NCBI GenBank assembly: GCA_963803155.1
Contig: CAWDMN010000036.1
Span: 186,001 to 250,000 of the forward strand
Reading direction: 5' to 3'
DNA length: 64,000 nt
From: CAWDMN01 sp963803155
GTDB lineage: Bacteria > Acidobacteriota > Terriglobia > Versatilivoradales > Versatilivoraceae
Every line of letters begins with the position of its first letter. Position 1 is the stretch's first letter. The position numbers and the translations under genes were made by a program. The notes beneath the pieces are model-generated. The model did no database searches and was not told where the DNA came from. It saw nothing but the letters and a program-made list of their open reading frames with translations. Below are positions 26,413-34,773 of the stretch, piece after piece.

Positions 26413-26910
26413 GACGAGTGTCTCCGCAAGATCGATTTTCCCAACAAAATTATGATGAGCGAATGATAGGCCGCACTTGCCAATTTGTCTATTCTCATCC
26501 ATCAAACATAAAGAGAACAATGACTCAATATTTGATTACTCCAGATTGTTGGGACCCGCATAATTTTTGGTGGATCCCTTTAATTTTCTGGAGTACATCG
26601 ACAAAAAATCTCGTCATTGCTCTGTACCCTTCGATGAAGGGATTAAACCAAGAACCACGAAGCGTCGGCCAGTAATCTGAAACGGGCAAGCTAATGCCTG
26701 GGTTAGTAACGTTGTCTGGAATGTTCACTGGCTATTCAATGAGGCCCCCAATCGAAAAGGAACAACGTGATAAATGAATCCTTTTTCTCCAAAAGTCTTC
26801 TGCCGCGCAATGGAAAAGTTTTTCCCCCTTGCTCCTGCCCGCATCGCCTCATTCACCGGCGCAGGTGGAGGCTGCGAGTGTTCCTCCCTCTTGATTAAGC
26901 TCTTTTTTCG
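26413..26910. other. Intergenic region upstream of the fucosidase
   Basis: It contains the fucosidase upstream region. Short frames on both strands (for example minus 26525-26728) have no recognisable family or ribosome-binding site. The right side leads into the inverted-repeat element at 26911. Confidence 0.35.
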
Positions 26911-27091
26911 TTACTACTCAGGTTGTGGCCAGAAGCCAGAATTCAATAGTCAGAATGAACACGCCAGCAGCGAGATTTGATGCCCTTGTGGCGTGGCAAA
27001 AAGCTCATAAGTTTTGGGCGCAATCTTTTAGAGGCCCATTTGTAGGCCATTCTGGGTTCTCACTTCTGAATTGTGTCTGCCTGAGTAGTAA
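26911..27091. mobile_element. 181-bp inverted-repeat-bounded element (IVS / four-helix-bundle type, decayed)
   Basis: The ends are perfect 12-bp inverted repeats: TTACTACTCAGG at 26911-26922 and CCTGAGTAGTAA at 27080-27091. A second inner inverted pair, CAGAATG 26951-26957 and CATTCTG 27048-27054, flanks a short gene remnant (26955). The arrangement resembles the small stem-forming elements that carry four-helix-bundle (23S rRNA intervening-sequence protein-like) genes. No target-site duplication is obvious. It sits 10 bp before the regulator promoter. Confidence 0.55.
26955..27020 (+). pseudogene. Remnant of a four-helix-bundle (23S rRNA IVS-type) protein gene
   Basis: From ATG 26955 the frame reads MNTPAARFDALVAWQKAHKF, matching the F-x-x-L-x-x-W-Q-K-A start of the four-helix-bundle family associated with 23S rRNA intervening sequences. 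The match ends after about 22 residues; intact members have about 115-130. The rest of the 181-bp element cannot encode the missing helices, so this is an internally deleted copy. Confidence 0.55.
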
Positions 27092-27101
27092 TCTTTTATC
27101 G

Positions 27102-27130
27102 TTGAATTCCCTCATACGGTTAGCTATAGT
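27102..27130 (+). promoter_or_regulatory. Promoter of the GntR/UTRA regulator gene, overlapping an inverted repeat
   Basis: -35 TTGAAT at 27102-27107, 17-base spacer, -10 TATAGT at 27125-27130, 23 bases before the ATG at 27154. Around the -10 lies an imperfect inverted repeat: CATACGGTTA on the left and TAACC, then GTATG, on the right (about 27112-27156). It is a candidate autoregulatory operator. Confidence 0.5.
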
Positions 27131-27153
27131 GATAGTGTAATAACCTAATATGT

Positions 27154-27933
27154 ATGCAAAAGACCTCCTTAGATAAATTAGCGCCATTTGATGGTTTCGG
27201 AGTTGTCGACCACAGCAGTCCGATCCCTTACTATTTCCAGCTCATCACTTTTATCCAAAACAAAATCAAACGAAACGAGTGGAAACCGGGCCAGATCCTC
27301 CCCAGCGAGCAGGAATTTTGTGAACATTTGGGGATCAGCCGCACAGTCGTTCGCCAGGCCATGGCTGACTTGGAACGCCAGGAGTTGGTGGCCAAGCAGA
27401 ATGGGAAACGGACCACCATTGCGCTCCCGAAATACCGCGGTGCTTTGATGCAGAATCTTCAGGGGTTTTTCGAGGATGCTCTGGCCAAAGGACAGAATCC
27501 TTCCACAACAGTATTGGATTTCCGCGTGACTCACGCGCCTTCCGAAATTGCGGAAGCTCTCCAAATCAAGCCCAAGAGCGAGGTGATCGCACTCAACCGG
27601 CTCCGTTATCTGGATGGAGTTCCTGAAGTCCTGGTGGCAACCTACATCCCTAGACAGATGTGCCCAGACCTTTTAAAGGAGGATTTCAGCCGACAATCGC
27701 TCTACCAGGTGCTGGCATCAAAGTATCACCTCATTATCGCCAAAGGCTATCGCACCATCGAGGCCATTTCAGCGGAGCGGGGGGATGCGAAATTGCTTCA
27801 GGTGAAAACGGGGAGTCCGTTGCTGCTTCTCAAAAGTATTGGCCTGTTGCCGAGCGGCATTCCTTTGGAATTTTTCGTGGCAAAACACCGCGGAGACCGC
27901 GCTAAATTCGAAGTTCGCCTTGTGCGCGAGTGA
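27154..27933 (+). CDS. GntR-family regulator, HutC/UTRA type
   Basis: A 259-residue cytosolic transcription factor. The N-terminal winged helix (about 22-92) shows the GntR pattern PYYFQLITFIQNKIKRNEW, ILPSEQEFCEHLGISRTVVR and QAMADLERQELVAKQNGKRT. The UTRA ligand-binding domain follows (about 100-255; VIALNRLRYLDGVPEVLVAT, LLLLKSIGLLPSGIPLEF). UTRA regulators bind sugars, sugar phosphates or amino acids and usually repress nearby catabolic genes. It stands between a GH29 fucosidase and the sugar island, so local control is a reasonable inference. The promoter is immediately upstream. The ligand is unknown. Confidence 0.93.
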   Translation: MQKTSLDKLAPFDGFGVVDHSSPIPYYFQLITFIQNKIKRNEWKPGQILPSEQEFCEHLGISRTVVRQAMADLERQELVAKQNGKRTTIALPKYRGALMQNLQGFFEDALAKGQNPSTTVLDFRVTHAPSEIAEALQIKPKSEVIALNRLRYLDGVPEVLVATYIPRQMCPDLLKEDFSRQSLYQVLASKYHLIIAKGYRTIEAISAERGDAKLLQVKTGSPLLLLKSIGLLPSGIPLEFFVAKHRGDRAKFEVRLVRE

Positions 27934-28356
27934 TCGACCAAGCATAAACCTGAAGCGGCGGCGCTTTGGCCGGATATGCATTCCAGAAGCCATAATCATC
28001 TCTGGCCATTATTGGACTGGAAAAAGCAGAATGTGAAAATGAGTGGGCCGCGATTAGTTATTCCCGTGTGATCTCTCCTGGGACCAGCTCATGATATTTT
28101 GGCGGCTTCCTTCCTCAGCTTTTTTTTGACTCTCCGCCAACGCTTGAGTTGAACCAGCCTCTCCTCAATCCGGCCGACTAATATTTACTCTTTGGCGCAA
28201 AGGAAGTTTAAAAGCAACATTGACTTTTCCTATTTTCCCGGAAAAGGCTCTACACTCTCAGACCCTGGATTATTTCCTGCTTGGAGAAGCCATTTGACCT
28301 CTCGCAAATCTCATCCTGTCTTCAAAGTGCTATAGCTTGCCATTAAAGGAGAAGCG
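27934..28356. other. Intergenic region downstream of the regulator
   Basis: About 420 bases with no convincing gene. The right end holds AAAGGAG five bases before the ATG at 28357. No reliable promoter or terminator could be assigned. Confidence 0.35.
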
Positions 28357-29280
28357 ATGGAAAAGAACGGAACCGACCAACGGAGCGAAGCAGCTGGGCG
28401 GCGTCCATGGAGAGGAAATGGCTTTATAGCTGTCCTTCTATTGGCTGGATTGCTTGGCTGCGGGCCGGGAGCCGCTACACGCGCCGCCACATCTGCCTCC
28501 AGCCTATTCTCCAAAAAAAACCTGGTGGCTTGGTGCATCGTGCCCTTCGACGCAAAGAAGCGCGGTCCTGAAGAACGCGCGCTCATGCTGGAACGCCTGG
28601 GCATCCACCGTCTAGCTTACGACTGGCGCGATGAACACATCCCTACATTTGACGAAGAAATTGAAGCCATGAAGCGCCACCATATTGAGATAGTGGCCTG
28701 GTGGTTTCCCGCCGAATTGAATCCCGCGGCTCGCCGCATCCTCGAAGCGCTGGAGCGGCATCATCTCCAGTGCCAGCTCTGGGTAGCCATGGGGGATCCG
28801 GCTCCCCAGGCCGCTCTCTCAGCCGACAAAGTCAAAGCCGCGGCAGCCCAGCTGAGACCAATCGCCGTCGCAGCCGCCAAACTCGACTGCAAGATGTCTC
28901 TCTACAATCACGGCGGCTGGTTTGGCGATCCCCTCAACCAAATTGCCATTCTTCACGAACTGAAACTTTCCAACGTGGGCATTGTCTACAATTTTCATCA
29001 TGGCCATGACGACATCGATCGATTCCCCCAGTTGTTCAAACAGATGCAGCCATATCTGCTGGCCATCAACCTGAATGGGATGGTCAAAAACGGCGAACAG
29101 TTGGGGAAGAAAATCGTGACTTTGGGCCAGGGCGATGAGGAGTTGCGGATGATGCGGGTTATCGCAAACAGCGGCTGGCGCGGACCTGTAGGGATCCTTG
29201 GCGAACGGCCCGAAGCGGATATGGAAATTACCTTGCGCGAGAACATCGAAGGTCTGGCACAATTAAAAAGGAGGCTGTGA
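28357..29280 (+). CDS. Lipoprotein TIM-barrel protein (sugar isomerase/AP-endonuclease-like)
   Basis: A 307-residue protein with a lipoprotein-type signal: core FIAVLLLAGLLGCGPGAA, with a candidate lipobox LLGC at about 32-35. The body is a TIM barrel related to xylose-isomerase-like sugar epimerases: LERLGIHRLAYDW, IEIVAWWFP, CQLWVAMGD and VGIVYNFHHGHDD. The metal-ligand glutamate common in this superfamily is replaced (CKMSLYNHGGW), so it may be a non-metal or binding variant. It overlaps the next gene region (stop 29280, next start 29286) and is co-transcribed with the exported aldo/keto reductase-like protein. The start follows AAAGGAG. Location is outer or inner membrane, facing the periplasm. 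Confidence 0.85.
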   Translation: MEKNGTDQRSEAAGRRPWRGNGFIAVLLLAGLLGCGPGAATRAATSASSLFSKKNLVAWCIVPFDAKKRGPEERALMLERLGIHRLAYDWRDEHIPTFDEEIEAMKRHHIEIVAWWFPAELNPAARRILEALERHHLQCQLWVAMGDPAPQAALSADKVKAAAAQLRPIAVAAAKLDCKMSLYNHGGWFGDPLNQIAILHELKLSNVGIVYNFHHGHDDIDRFPQLFKQMQPYLLAINLNGMVKNGEQLGKKIVTLGQGDEELRMMRVIANSGWRGPVGILGERPEADMEITLRENIEGLAQLKRRL

Positions 29281-29285
29281 AAACC

Positions 29286-30413
29286 ATGGAGCCGAGATCG
29301 ATGAGTCGACGTGAATTCATGCGAGAGAGCTTACTAGCCACCGCTGCCGTGACCGCCGGCGCTGCCGTCATTGCGGCCCCCCGCACGGTTCTGGCAACGG
29401 AAAACGACATGAACGATGTCCGCCAAACCCGCAATTATAATCCCGACATGGAATACCGTCGCCTGGGCCAGACGGGCTTGTGGGTGTCGGCTGTATGCCT
29501 TGGCGGGCATTGGAAGCGAGTCGACAAAGCCATTGGGGCGCAAGGTGAACTGAATCCTTACGAGTCGCCCACGGATTCGACCGTTATCACCGCATTTGAA
29601 AAAAATCGCGGCGAGGTCGTCGACCGCTGTTTGGAAGTGGGGATTAATCTGATTGACCTGGCCGGGAACAGCGAAGTGGAAGTCTATACGAAAGCACTGG
29701 GTGGCCGACGGGAGAAAATGTATCTGGCTTATTCGCATCCTGCCAGTGAACTGCGCGAACCGGAGAACAGGACTGCCAAAAAGCTCTTGGAGTTGTTCGA
29801 GGCCAAGCTCAAGCTATGCCGCCTGGAGTATGTGGACATCTGGCGCTTGATGGCCTTGGAGCGGGGGGGACAACACAGCCAAGCCGATGTGGATGCCATG
29901 ATTACGGCTCTGGAAACCGCCCGAAAGCAAGGGAAATGCCGCTTTACTGGATTCTCCACCCACGACCGTAACTGGGCCAAGAAGCTCATCGATAAATACC
30001 CGGATGTATTGCAAGTGCTCTGTTTCCCCTATACCGCTGGATCGAAAGAGCTCCCCAGTGAGAGCCTGTTCGATTCCCTCCGGAATCATGACGTGGGGAC
30101 CTTGGGCATAAAGCCGTTTTCCAGCAACGCGCTCTTTAAAGGGGATGGCTCGGCCAATTCCCCTGAAGCCGAAGAGGATAGCCGGATGGCCCGCATCACT
30201 CTGCGATACATTTTGAACAATCCGCGGTTGACGGCTCCCATCCCGGGATTGGCCAGCCCGAGGCAGGTGGACAACGCGGTTCTGGCAATCAAAGAGCGGC
30301 GGCGGCAGGATCTGACTCAAAACGAGAGGGATCAACTGGACCAGGCCGTGGCCTCCATGTGGGGAAGCCTCCCCTCTGAATATCGTTGGCTCAAGGCTTG
30401 GGAATACGTCTAA
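29286..30413 (+). CDS. Tat-exported aldo/keto reductase-like protein lacking most catalytic residues
   Basis: About 375 residues. A twin-arginine signal opens the protein (SRREFMRESLLATAAVTAGA). The AKR barrel begins MEYRRLGQTGLWVSAVCLGG. In the family tetrad D-Y-K-H only the aspartate is found (INLIDLAGNSE). The tyrosine of the usual VYG, the lysine of ATK (here YLAYSHP) and the histidine of QxH (here DIWRLMAL) are missing, so normal ketone reduction is unlikely. C-terminal PIPGLASPRQVDNAV resembles the nucleotide-binding end of AKRs. A GTG at 29277 overlapping the upstream stop is an alternative start, but AGGAGG at 29269-29274 fits the ATG at 29286 better. A dispersed repeat abuts its stop codon. 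Confidence 0.85.
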   Translation: MEPRSMSRREFMRESLLATAAVTAGAAVIAAPRTVLATENDMNDVRQTRNYNPDMEYRRLGQTGLWVSAVCLGGHWKRVDKAIGAQGELNPYESPTDSTVITAFEKNRGEVVDRCLEVGINLIDLAGNSEVEVYTKALGGRREKMYLAYSHPASELREPENRTAKKLLELFEAKLKLCRLEYVDIWRLMALERGGQHSQADVDAMITALETARKQGKCRFTGFSTHDRNWAKKLIDKYPDVLQVLCFPYTAGSKELPSESLFDSLRNHDVGTLGIKPFSSNALFKGDGSANSPEAEEDSRMARITLRYILNNPRLTAPIPGLASPRQVDNAVLAIKERRRQDLTQNERDQLDQAVASMWGSLPSEYRWLKAWEYV

Positions 30414-30618
30414 GGCTCGGAAATAAATTACAGGTACAACTAAGTTCCCCTCCTTAGTCAAGGAGGGGAAAGACGCGGCCGTCAGGCCGCGTCAGGGGTG
30501 GTCTGAGGTTTTTGACTGGCGGGAAATCGGCAGCATTCCCGACCACCCCGGCCTCGGCTTCGTCTCGGCCACCCCTCCTCGTCCGAGGGAATTTTTGAAC
30601 CGGTAATTTATGTACGAC
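30414..30618 (+). repeat. Hairpin-rich dispersed repeat, copy 1
   Basis: It starts immediately after the preceding stop codon with GGCTCGGAAATAAATTAC. It contains hairpin A, CCCCTCCTT/AAGGAGGGG (30447-30455 with 30460-30468); hairpin B, GACGCGGCC/GGCCGCGTC (30472-30480 with 30485-30493, GTCA loop); and a long-range pair GGGGTGGTC/GACCACCCC (30495-30503 with 30541-30549). Then come GGCCTCGGCTTCGTCTCGGCC and an AATTTTTGAACCGG end. The same order and most of the sequence recur in reverse at 38842-39128, where hairpin B has a different but still paired stem. Confidence 0.85.
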
Positions 30619-30763
30619 GCCTTGGCGTGAATTCCCAAGCCTGGTAGACAAAATCAGAACTACGTCAAATCAGCAAACAATCCTCTGTGCGGCGCGGAGG
30701 TCGCACGAGTAATTGCCGTCCTCCGAAGGAACCGATTCTCTGCCAAAGGCATATCACAGCATT
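30619..30763. other. Short region before the cytochrome gene
   Basis: No gene or clear promoter was recognised between the repeat and the cytochrome start. Confidence 0.3.
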
Positions 30764-31321
30764 ATGCGAAAATCCTTGTTTCAGCTTGTTGGCGTCTTAT
30801 GGCCCCTACTTTCGCCGGTTGTTTTAACTACATATACGCTGGAGCTTGTCAGCCAATCACAGCCGACAGCTTCAACACAAACTCCCGAGTCGGCAGATAA
30901 TTCCTACTGTTATGTGTGCCATAGAAATTTTGAAAAAGAGACACTCACCCGGAAGCACACACCCAACGGAATTGGCTGCGAAAAATGTCATGGCCTTTCG
31001 GAGCGCCACAGTTCGGACGAGGACGGGATTACACCTCCCCAAATCATGTATTCAAAAGCAAAAATCGTTCCATTTTGTCAGAGTTGCCATCCTACCGAAA
31101 AAAATATGAATGTCGATGAACACATGAGCCGTCACGGCCTGATAATAGAGTCCACGGAAAACCTCAAGGATGGCAAAACAAGTGTCTGTACCGATTGTCA
31201 TGGGGAGCACCGTCTCAAGGTCCGTACACGCCGATGGGACAAGGAGACCGGCAAATTAGTCTCTGATGACGGCGTCCGGATGATGGAGGAAAATCCATTG
31301 GATAAAATGAAAAAGAAATGA
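30764..31321 (+). CDS. Tetraheme c-type cytochrome
   Basis: A 185-residue periplasmic multiheme protein. Signal peptide about 1-30 (LFQLVGVLWPLLSPVVLTTY). There are four CXXCH heme sites: CYVCH, CEKCH, CQSCH and CTDCH. Additional histidines (KHTPNG, RHSSDEDG, EHMSRHG) could be the distal ligands. The spacing resembles NapC/cytochrome-c554-like small multiheme modules rather than class I cytochromes. The C-terminus is lysine-rich. It lies within the sugar island between the Tat-exported AKR-like gene and a Gfo/Idh/MocA gene, so it may accept electrons from an exported sugar oxidation; that is inference. ATG 30764 is chosen because it directly precedes the signal peptide; a TTG at 30713 would add 17 residues. 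Confidence 0.9.
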   Translation: MRKSLFQLVGVLWPLLSPVVLTTYTLELVSQSQPTASTQTPESADNSYCYVCHRNFEKETLTRKHTPNGIGCEKCHGLSERHSSDEDGITPPQIMYSKAKIVPFCQSCHPTEKNMNVDEHMSRHGLIIESTENLKDGKTSVCTDCHGEHRLKVRTRRWDKETGKLVSDDGVRMMEENPLDKMKKK

Positions 31322-31706
31322 CTGCCCTCCCGGCGGCTGAGTTTTACCCACAGAATTTTGACACTTGGGAAAAACAAAGCCCGGCCAATAATAAGAGTGT
31401 ATCCAGGATGGATGCGCTTCCACAATTTGCCCTGTAAGGGCAAAATACTCCAGCCCAGGGAAAGAACAGTGGCAGGACGCCTACAATGCCAGGTCGAAGA
31501 GATTGTCAAAACAATGTGGGTATAACTCAGCCCAGGCGGGAAGACGCGCATCGCATCTTCCTATATTTGGAAAGCATCAATCAGAGAGATATTATTCGGC
31601 CTATTTTGGTGGAAGACCATATTAGGATTATGCAAAAATCGAGGGATCGCCTGCGGATTGGTAATCTATCCCCATTCACAAACTTCCACCCAAAGGAGCA
31701 AAGAGC
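31322..31706. other. Intergenic region upstream of a Gfo/Idh/MocA gene
   Basis: About 385 bases, no gene recognised. AAAGGAGCAAAGAGC just before 31707 is the ribosome-binding site of the next gene. Confidence 0.35.
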
Positions 31707-32873
31707 ATGAAAAAGATGAATGTGGCTCTTATCGGATGCCAGTTCATGGGAAAAGCTCACAGCAACGCCTGGGCGCGTACACCTCGGTTCTTTAATACCG
31801 AAATTGAGCCCGTTTTAAAAGTGGCCTGCGACAACCGCCCGGAGCATCTAAATCAATTTGCGGCACGCTGGGGCTGGGAATCGACGGAAACGGACTGGCG
31901 TGCAGCGGTGGCGCGGAAAGATATAGACATTGTCGATATCTGTGTGCCTACGTTTCTACACCACGAGGTGGCCATTGCGGCTGCTCAGGCGGGAAAGCAC
32001 ATTTTCTGCGAGAAACCGCTTGCCGTGAGTTGCGAGGCCGCACAAAAGATGCTCGAGGCCGCCCGGCAAGCGGGAATTGTCCACTATCTTAATCACAATT
32101 ATCGCCGATGTCCCGCGGTAGCCCTGGCGCGGCAATTCATTGAGGAGGGGCGGTTGGGGCGGATCTTCCACTGGCGCGGCGCATACCTGCAGTCGTGGAT
32201 CATCGATCCGGCCTTCCCCCTGACCTGGCATTTGAAAAAGGATCTGGCTGGTGCGGGCCCTCACTTCGATCTCAACTCGCACAGCGTAGACTTGGCCCGG
32301 TTCCTGATCGGCGAAATTTCGAGCGTGACAGCGATGACGAAACAATTCATTCAGGAACGGCCGCTGGATGTCGGGGAAGCGGGAGGGACATTCGGCGCAA
32401 TCTCCACGGGAATCAAAAAAGGCACAGTCACCGTAGAGGATGCTGCCTTCATGTTGGCGGAGTTTGAAAACGGTGCATTGGGATCGTTTGAGTCCAGCCG
32501 TTTCGCCCTTGGCCGGAAGAATTACAACTGTTTTGAGATTTACGGCAGTCAGGGCAGTCTGGCTTTCAATCTGGAGCGCATGAACGAGCTACAGTATTTT
32601 GCGGCGGACGATGATCCTCATGCCCAGGGATTCCGGACGATTCTTGCAACCGAGGCCCTTCATCCTTATGTCGGCAATTGGTGGCCCCCCGGCCACATCA
32701 TCGGCTATGAGCACACCTTCGTACACGCCATGGCGGATTTTCTGAATGCCATTGCTTCTGGAGGGATCATCCGGCCAAACTTCGAAGATGGCGTCAAGAA
32801 CCTGGAAATATTGGAAGCAGGGTTGGAGTCTGCCTCGAAGGGTTGTCGCGTGAACCTAGTGAAAATACATTGA
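31707..32873 (+). CDS. Gfo/Idh/MocA family oxidoreductase (cytosolic)
   Basis: A 388-residue NAD(P)-dependent sugar or cyclitol dehydrogenase. Rossmann motif MNVALIGCQFMGKAHSNAW, with DIVDICVPTFLHHEVAIAA and the catalytic-lysine motif IFCEKPLAVS. The substrate domain holds YLNHNYRRCP and the GPHFDLNSHSVDLARF region with the active-site D and H. There is no export signal, so it acts in the cytosol, unlike the Tat-borne relative at 33218. AAAGGAG with good spacing supports the ATG. It is the last plus-strand gene before the convergent minus-strand cluster. The substrate is unassigned; similar enzymes handle inositols, hexosamines or 3-keto sugars. Confidence 0.9.
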   Translation: MKKMNVALIGCQFMGKAHSNAWARTPRFFNTEIEPVLKVACDNRPEHLNQFAARWGWESTETDWRAAVARKDIDIVDICVPTFLHHEVAIAAAQAGKHIFCEKPLAVSCEAAQKMLEAARQAGIVHYLNHNYRRCPAVALARQFIEEGRLGRIFHWRGAYLQSWIIDPAFPLTWHLKKDLAGAGPHFDLNSHSVDLARFLIGEISSVTAMTKQFIQERPLDVGEAGGTFGAISTGIKKGTVTVEDAAFMLAEFENGALGSFESSRFALGRKNYNCFEIYGSQGSLAFNLERMNELQYFAADDDPHAQGFRTILATEALHPYVGNWWPPGHIIGYEHTFVHAMADFLNAIASGGIIRPNFEDGVKNLEILEAGLESASKGCRVNLVKIH

Positions 32874-33034
32874 CTTGGTTTCCGGGAATTACTTGCGCAT
32901 GCCCATGATTGCTGATCTGAAATGAGTGTACCGTGTCACCAGGGCACTCAAAGGTAGTTTGCCTGATTTCCCGCTTGTAGTCCGAGGAGTGGGATGTGGG
33001 AATTTCAAACTATCGAATAAATCCATCGGGCAAT
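32874..33034. other. Convergent intergenic region
   Basis: Between convergent genes. No plus-strand terminator with a T-tract was seen after 32873; the minus-strand terminator and short repeats are listed separately. Confidence 0.35.
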
Positions 33035-33072
33035 AAAAATAGCCGGATCCCGCCTTCTCTCTGGGTCCGGCT
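33035..33072 (-). terminator. Rho-independent terminator of the minus-strand sugar cluster
   Basis: Read on the minus strand, AGCCGGACCC (33072-33063) pairs with GGGATCCGGCT (33051-33041), with one bulged base, and is followed by ATTTTTATT (33040-33032). It lies about 145 bases after the stop of the last gene of the cluster (33218). Confidence 0.75.
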
Positions 33073-33170
33073 CTGGTTCCTTAACACAAAATATCAAAAT
33101 CTGGCCCATCGTTGCCTCTGTCTGGCATCAAATTAATCGCTTGAATAAAAATAGTTAAATACTTAAGAGC

Positions 33171-33228
33171 GGCACCAACCCTGGCACCAACCCTATAAAC
33201 TCCCGGCACCAGCCCTTCTATAAACTCC
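33171..33228. repeat. Short tandem duplication at the 3' end of the exported oxidoreductase gene
   Basis: GGCACCAACCCT occurs twice head to tail (33171-33182, 33183-33194) and again as GGCACCAGCCCT (33205-33216). ATAAACTCC follows the second and third copies, the last one inside the coding end. It looks like slippage duplication of the gene's 3' end and stop codon. Confidence 0.7.
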
Positions 33229-34657
33229 AGCCATTGCGATATTCGCGGTGGAGGAAGCGGTTGGCGTCCTCATTGTCACTTACTCTGCAGTTCGGGCCGT
33301 CCCAGGTGAGCTTCTTTCCAGCACGCAAGGCAACATTGCCTAGCAAACAAGTTTCAGTGAGCAGTCCTGCATGCTCTACGAAGTTGGCCCCGGCTGGCAA
33401 ACCACCGCGGCAGGCGTCAATCCACTCCTTATGATGACCAGGAGAGCGTGGGAGCAACTGAGGCGGCCGGGCGTAATTGCGCTGCCGCGATTCAGGAATG
33501 AGGCGATGCCCCATCAGGACTCCCTTTTCGCCCATGTAGGTCACGTTCTCCAAATAGCGCCCCGGTTCTAATTCTTTCGGCGCCGGGGGTTTCAACCCGC
33601 CGTCATACCAATTCAATGTCACTGGAGGCATGTCACCGCGCGCGGGGAACTCATATCGGGCAATTACACCCAACGGATAGACTTCCCCATTATTCTTTGT
33701 GCACGAGGCCTCCACGGTGGTTGGATGGCCGAGTTTTAGGGCCTTGAAAACAGTGGAGAGTTGGTGGCAGCCGAGATCGCCGAGCAGTCCAGTGCCAAAA
33801 TCCCACCAGTTCCGCCAGACCCACGGATGATAAGCGGGATGATACGGGCGTTGGGGGGCCGGACCGAGCCACAAATCCCAATCCAATCCATCCGGCACGG
33901 GAGGCATCTCCGGGGGACGCCCATCCCACGTGGGTGAAAGCCAGAATCGCGGCCCGCTCCAAACATTCACTTCACGAACCGGACCGATGGCGCCGTCCCA
34001 TAAAAATTCGCAAACCAGACGCGCCTCCTGCTGCGCCTGCCCCTGATTGCCCAGCTGTGTGGCGACCTTGGCCTTTCGCGCCTCCTCGGCCACGCGGCGG
34101 GCCTCATGGACCGAGTACGTTAACGGCTTTTCACAATAAACATGTTTACGTTTCTTCAAAGCAGCCATTGTGATCACCGCGTGCGTGTGATCCGGCGTGG
34201 CGATCATCACCGCATCCACATCCTCCTTCTCCAACAGTTCGCGGTAATCACTATAGGTCCGACAACCTTTGTATGTCCCGGACTGTTTCTCTTTGGCGTA
34301 ATATTCTTCAACCAACTGCCTTGCCGGCTCGCGGCCCGCCTTGCGATATTCTTTGCCCTCTGCCCAATTCCACGACAGGTAGCCTTCGGCCTCACGCTGC
34401 ACGTCGCAGACGGCAACTACCCGCACTTCGGGGAATTGCAGCAGGGAGTGGATGTTCTGCAATCCCTGCCCGCCGACGCCGATCCCGGCCAGCGTGATCT
34501 TCCCGCTCGGCGCGACTTGACCGCCACCGCCGAGCACGTGCCGGGGGATGACAGTCAAGGCTGTCGCTGCCATCGAGCGGCACAAGAATTCTCGGCGCGA
34601 CCGGGGCGTTTTGCTTTGCCTGTGAGGTTGCTTCGCTGAAAGTGTGTTCTTTCTCAT
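33218..34657 (-). CDS. Tat-exported Gfo/Idh/MocA family oxidoreductase
   Basis: About 479 residues with a twin-arginine signal (SRREFLCRSMAATALTVIP). The Rossmann domain starts ITLAGIGVGGQGLQNI. YCEKPLTYS carries the catalytic lysine. An insert of about 45 residues (YLSWNWAEGKEYRKAGREPA and following) before the TYSDYREL segment is typical of exported planctomycete/acidobacterial members. WRNWWDFGTGLLGDLGCHQL is the substrate-site region. Tat export implies a tightly bound NAD(P), as in glucose-fructose oxidoreductase. The second ATG (34657) is preferred since GGAGG lies eight bases upstream, versus two for 34663. It is the last gene of the minus-strand cluster, followed by the terminator at 33035. 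It probably acts on a sugar or glycoside in the periplasm. Confidence 0.9.
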   Translation of the reverse strand: MRKNTLSAKQPHRQSKTPRSRREFLCRSMAATALTVIPRHVLGGGGQVAPSGKITLAGIGVGGQGLQNIHSLLQFPEVRVVAVCDVQREAEGYLSWNWAEGKEYRKAGREPARQLVEEYYAKEKQSGTYKGCRTYSDYRELLEKEDVDAVMIATPDHTHAVITMAALKKRKHVYCEKPLTYSVHEARRVAEEARKAKVATQLGNQGQAQQEARLVCEFLWDGAIGPVREVNVWSGPRFWLSPTWDGRPPEMPPVPDGLDWDLWLGPAPQRPYHPAYHPWVWRNWWDFGTGLLGDLGCHQLSTVFKALKLGHPTTVEASCTKNNGEVYPLGVIARYEFPARGDMPPVTLNWYDGGLKPPAPKELEPGRYLENVTYMGEKGVLMGHRLIPESRQRNYARPPQLLPRSPGHHKEWIDACRGGLPAGANFVEHAGLLTETCLLGNVALRAGKKLTWDGPNCRVSDNEDANRFLHREYRNGWSL

Positions 34658-34773
34658 GGGCATTGCCTCCGATTCTTATTATGGAAAGCCAATCATAGGC
34701 AGTCGTCAAGCCGTTCCAAAATAAGACTGCCAGCATAACAATCTAAAACGCAGGTCGTTGTGTTATGGCAAGG

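Noticed and set aside
26525..26728. Minus-strand open frame of 67 codons near the fucosidase
   Set aside because: Composition is partly protein-like, but no family match or ribosome-binding site could be seen.
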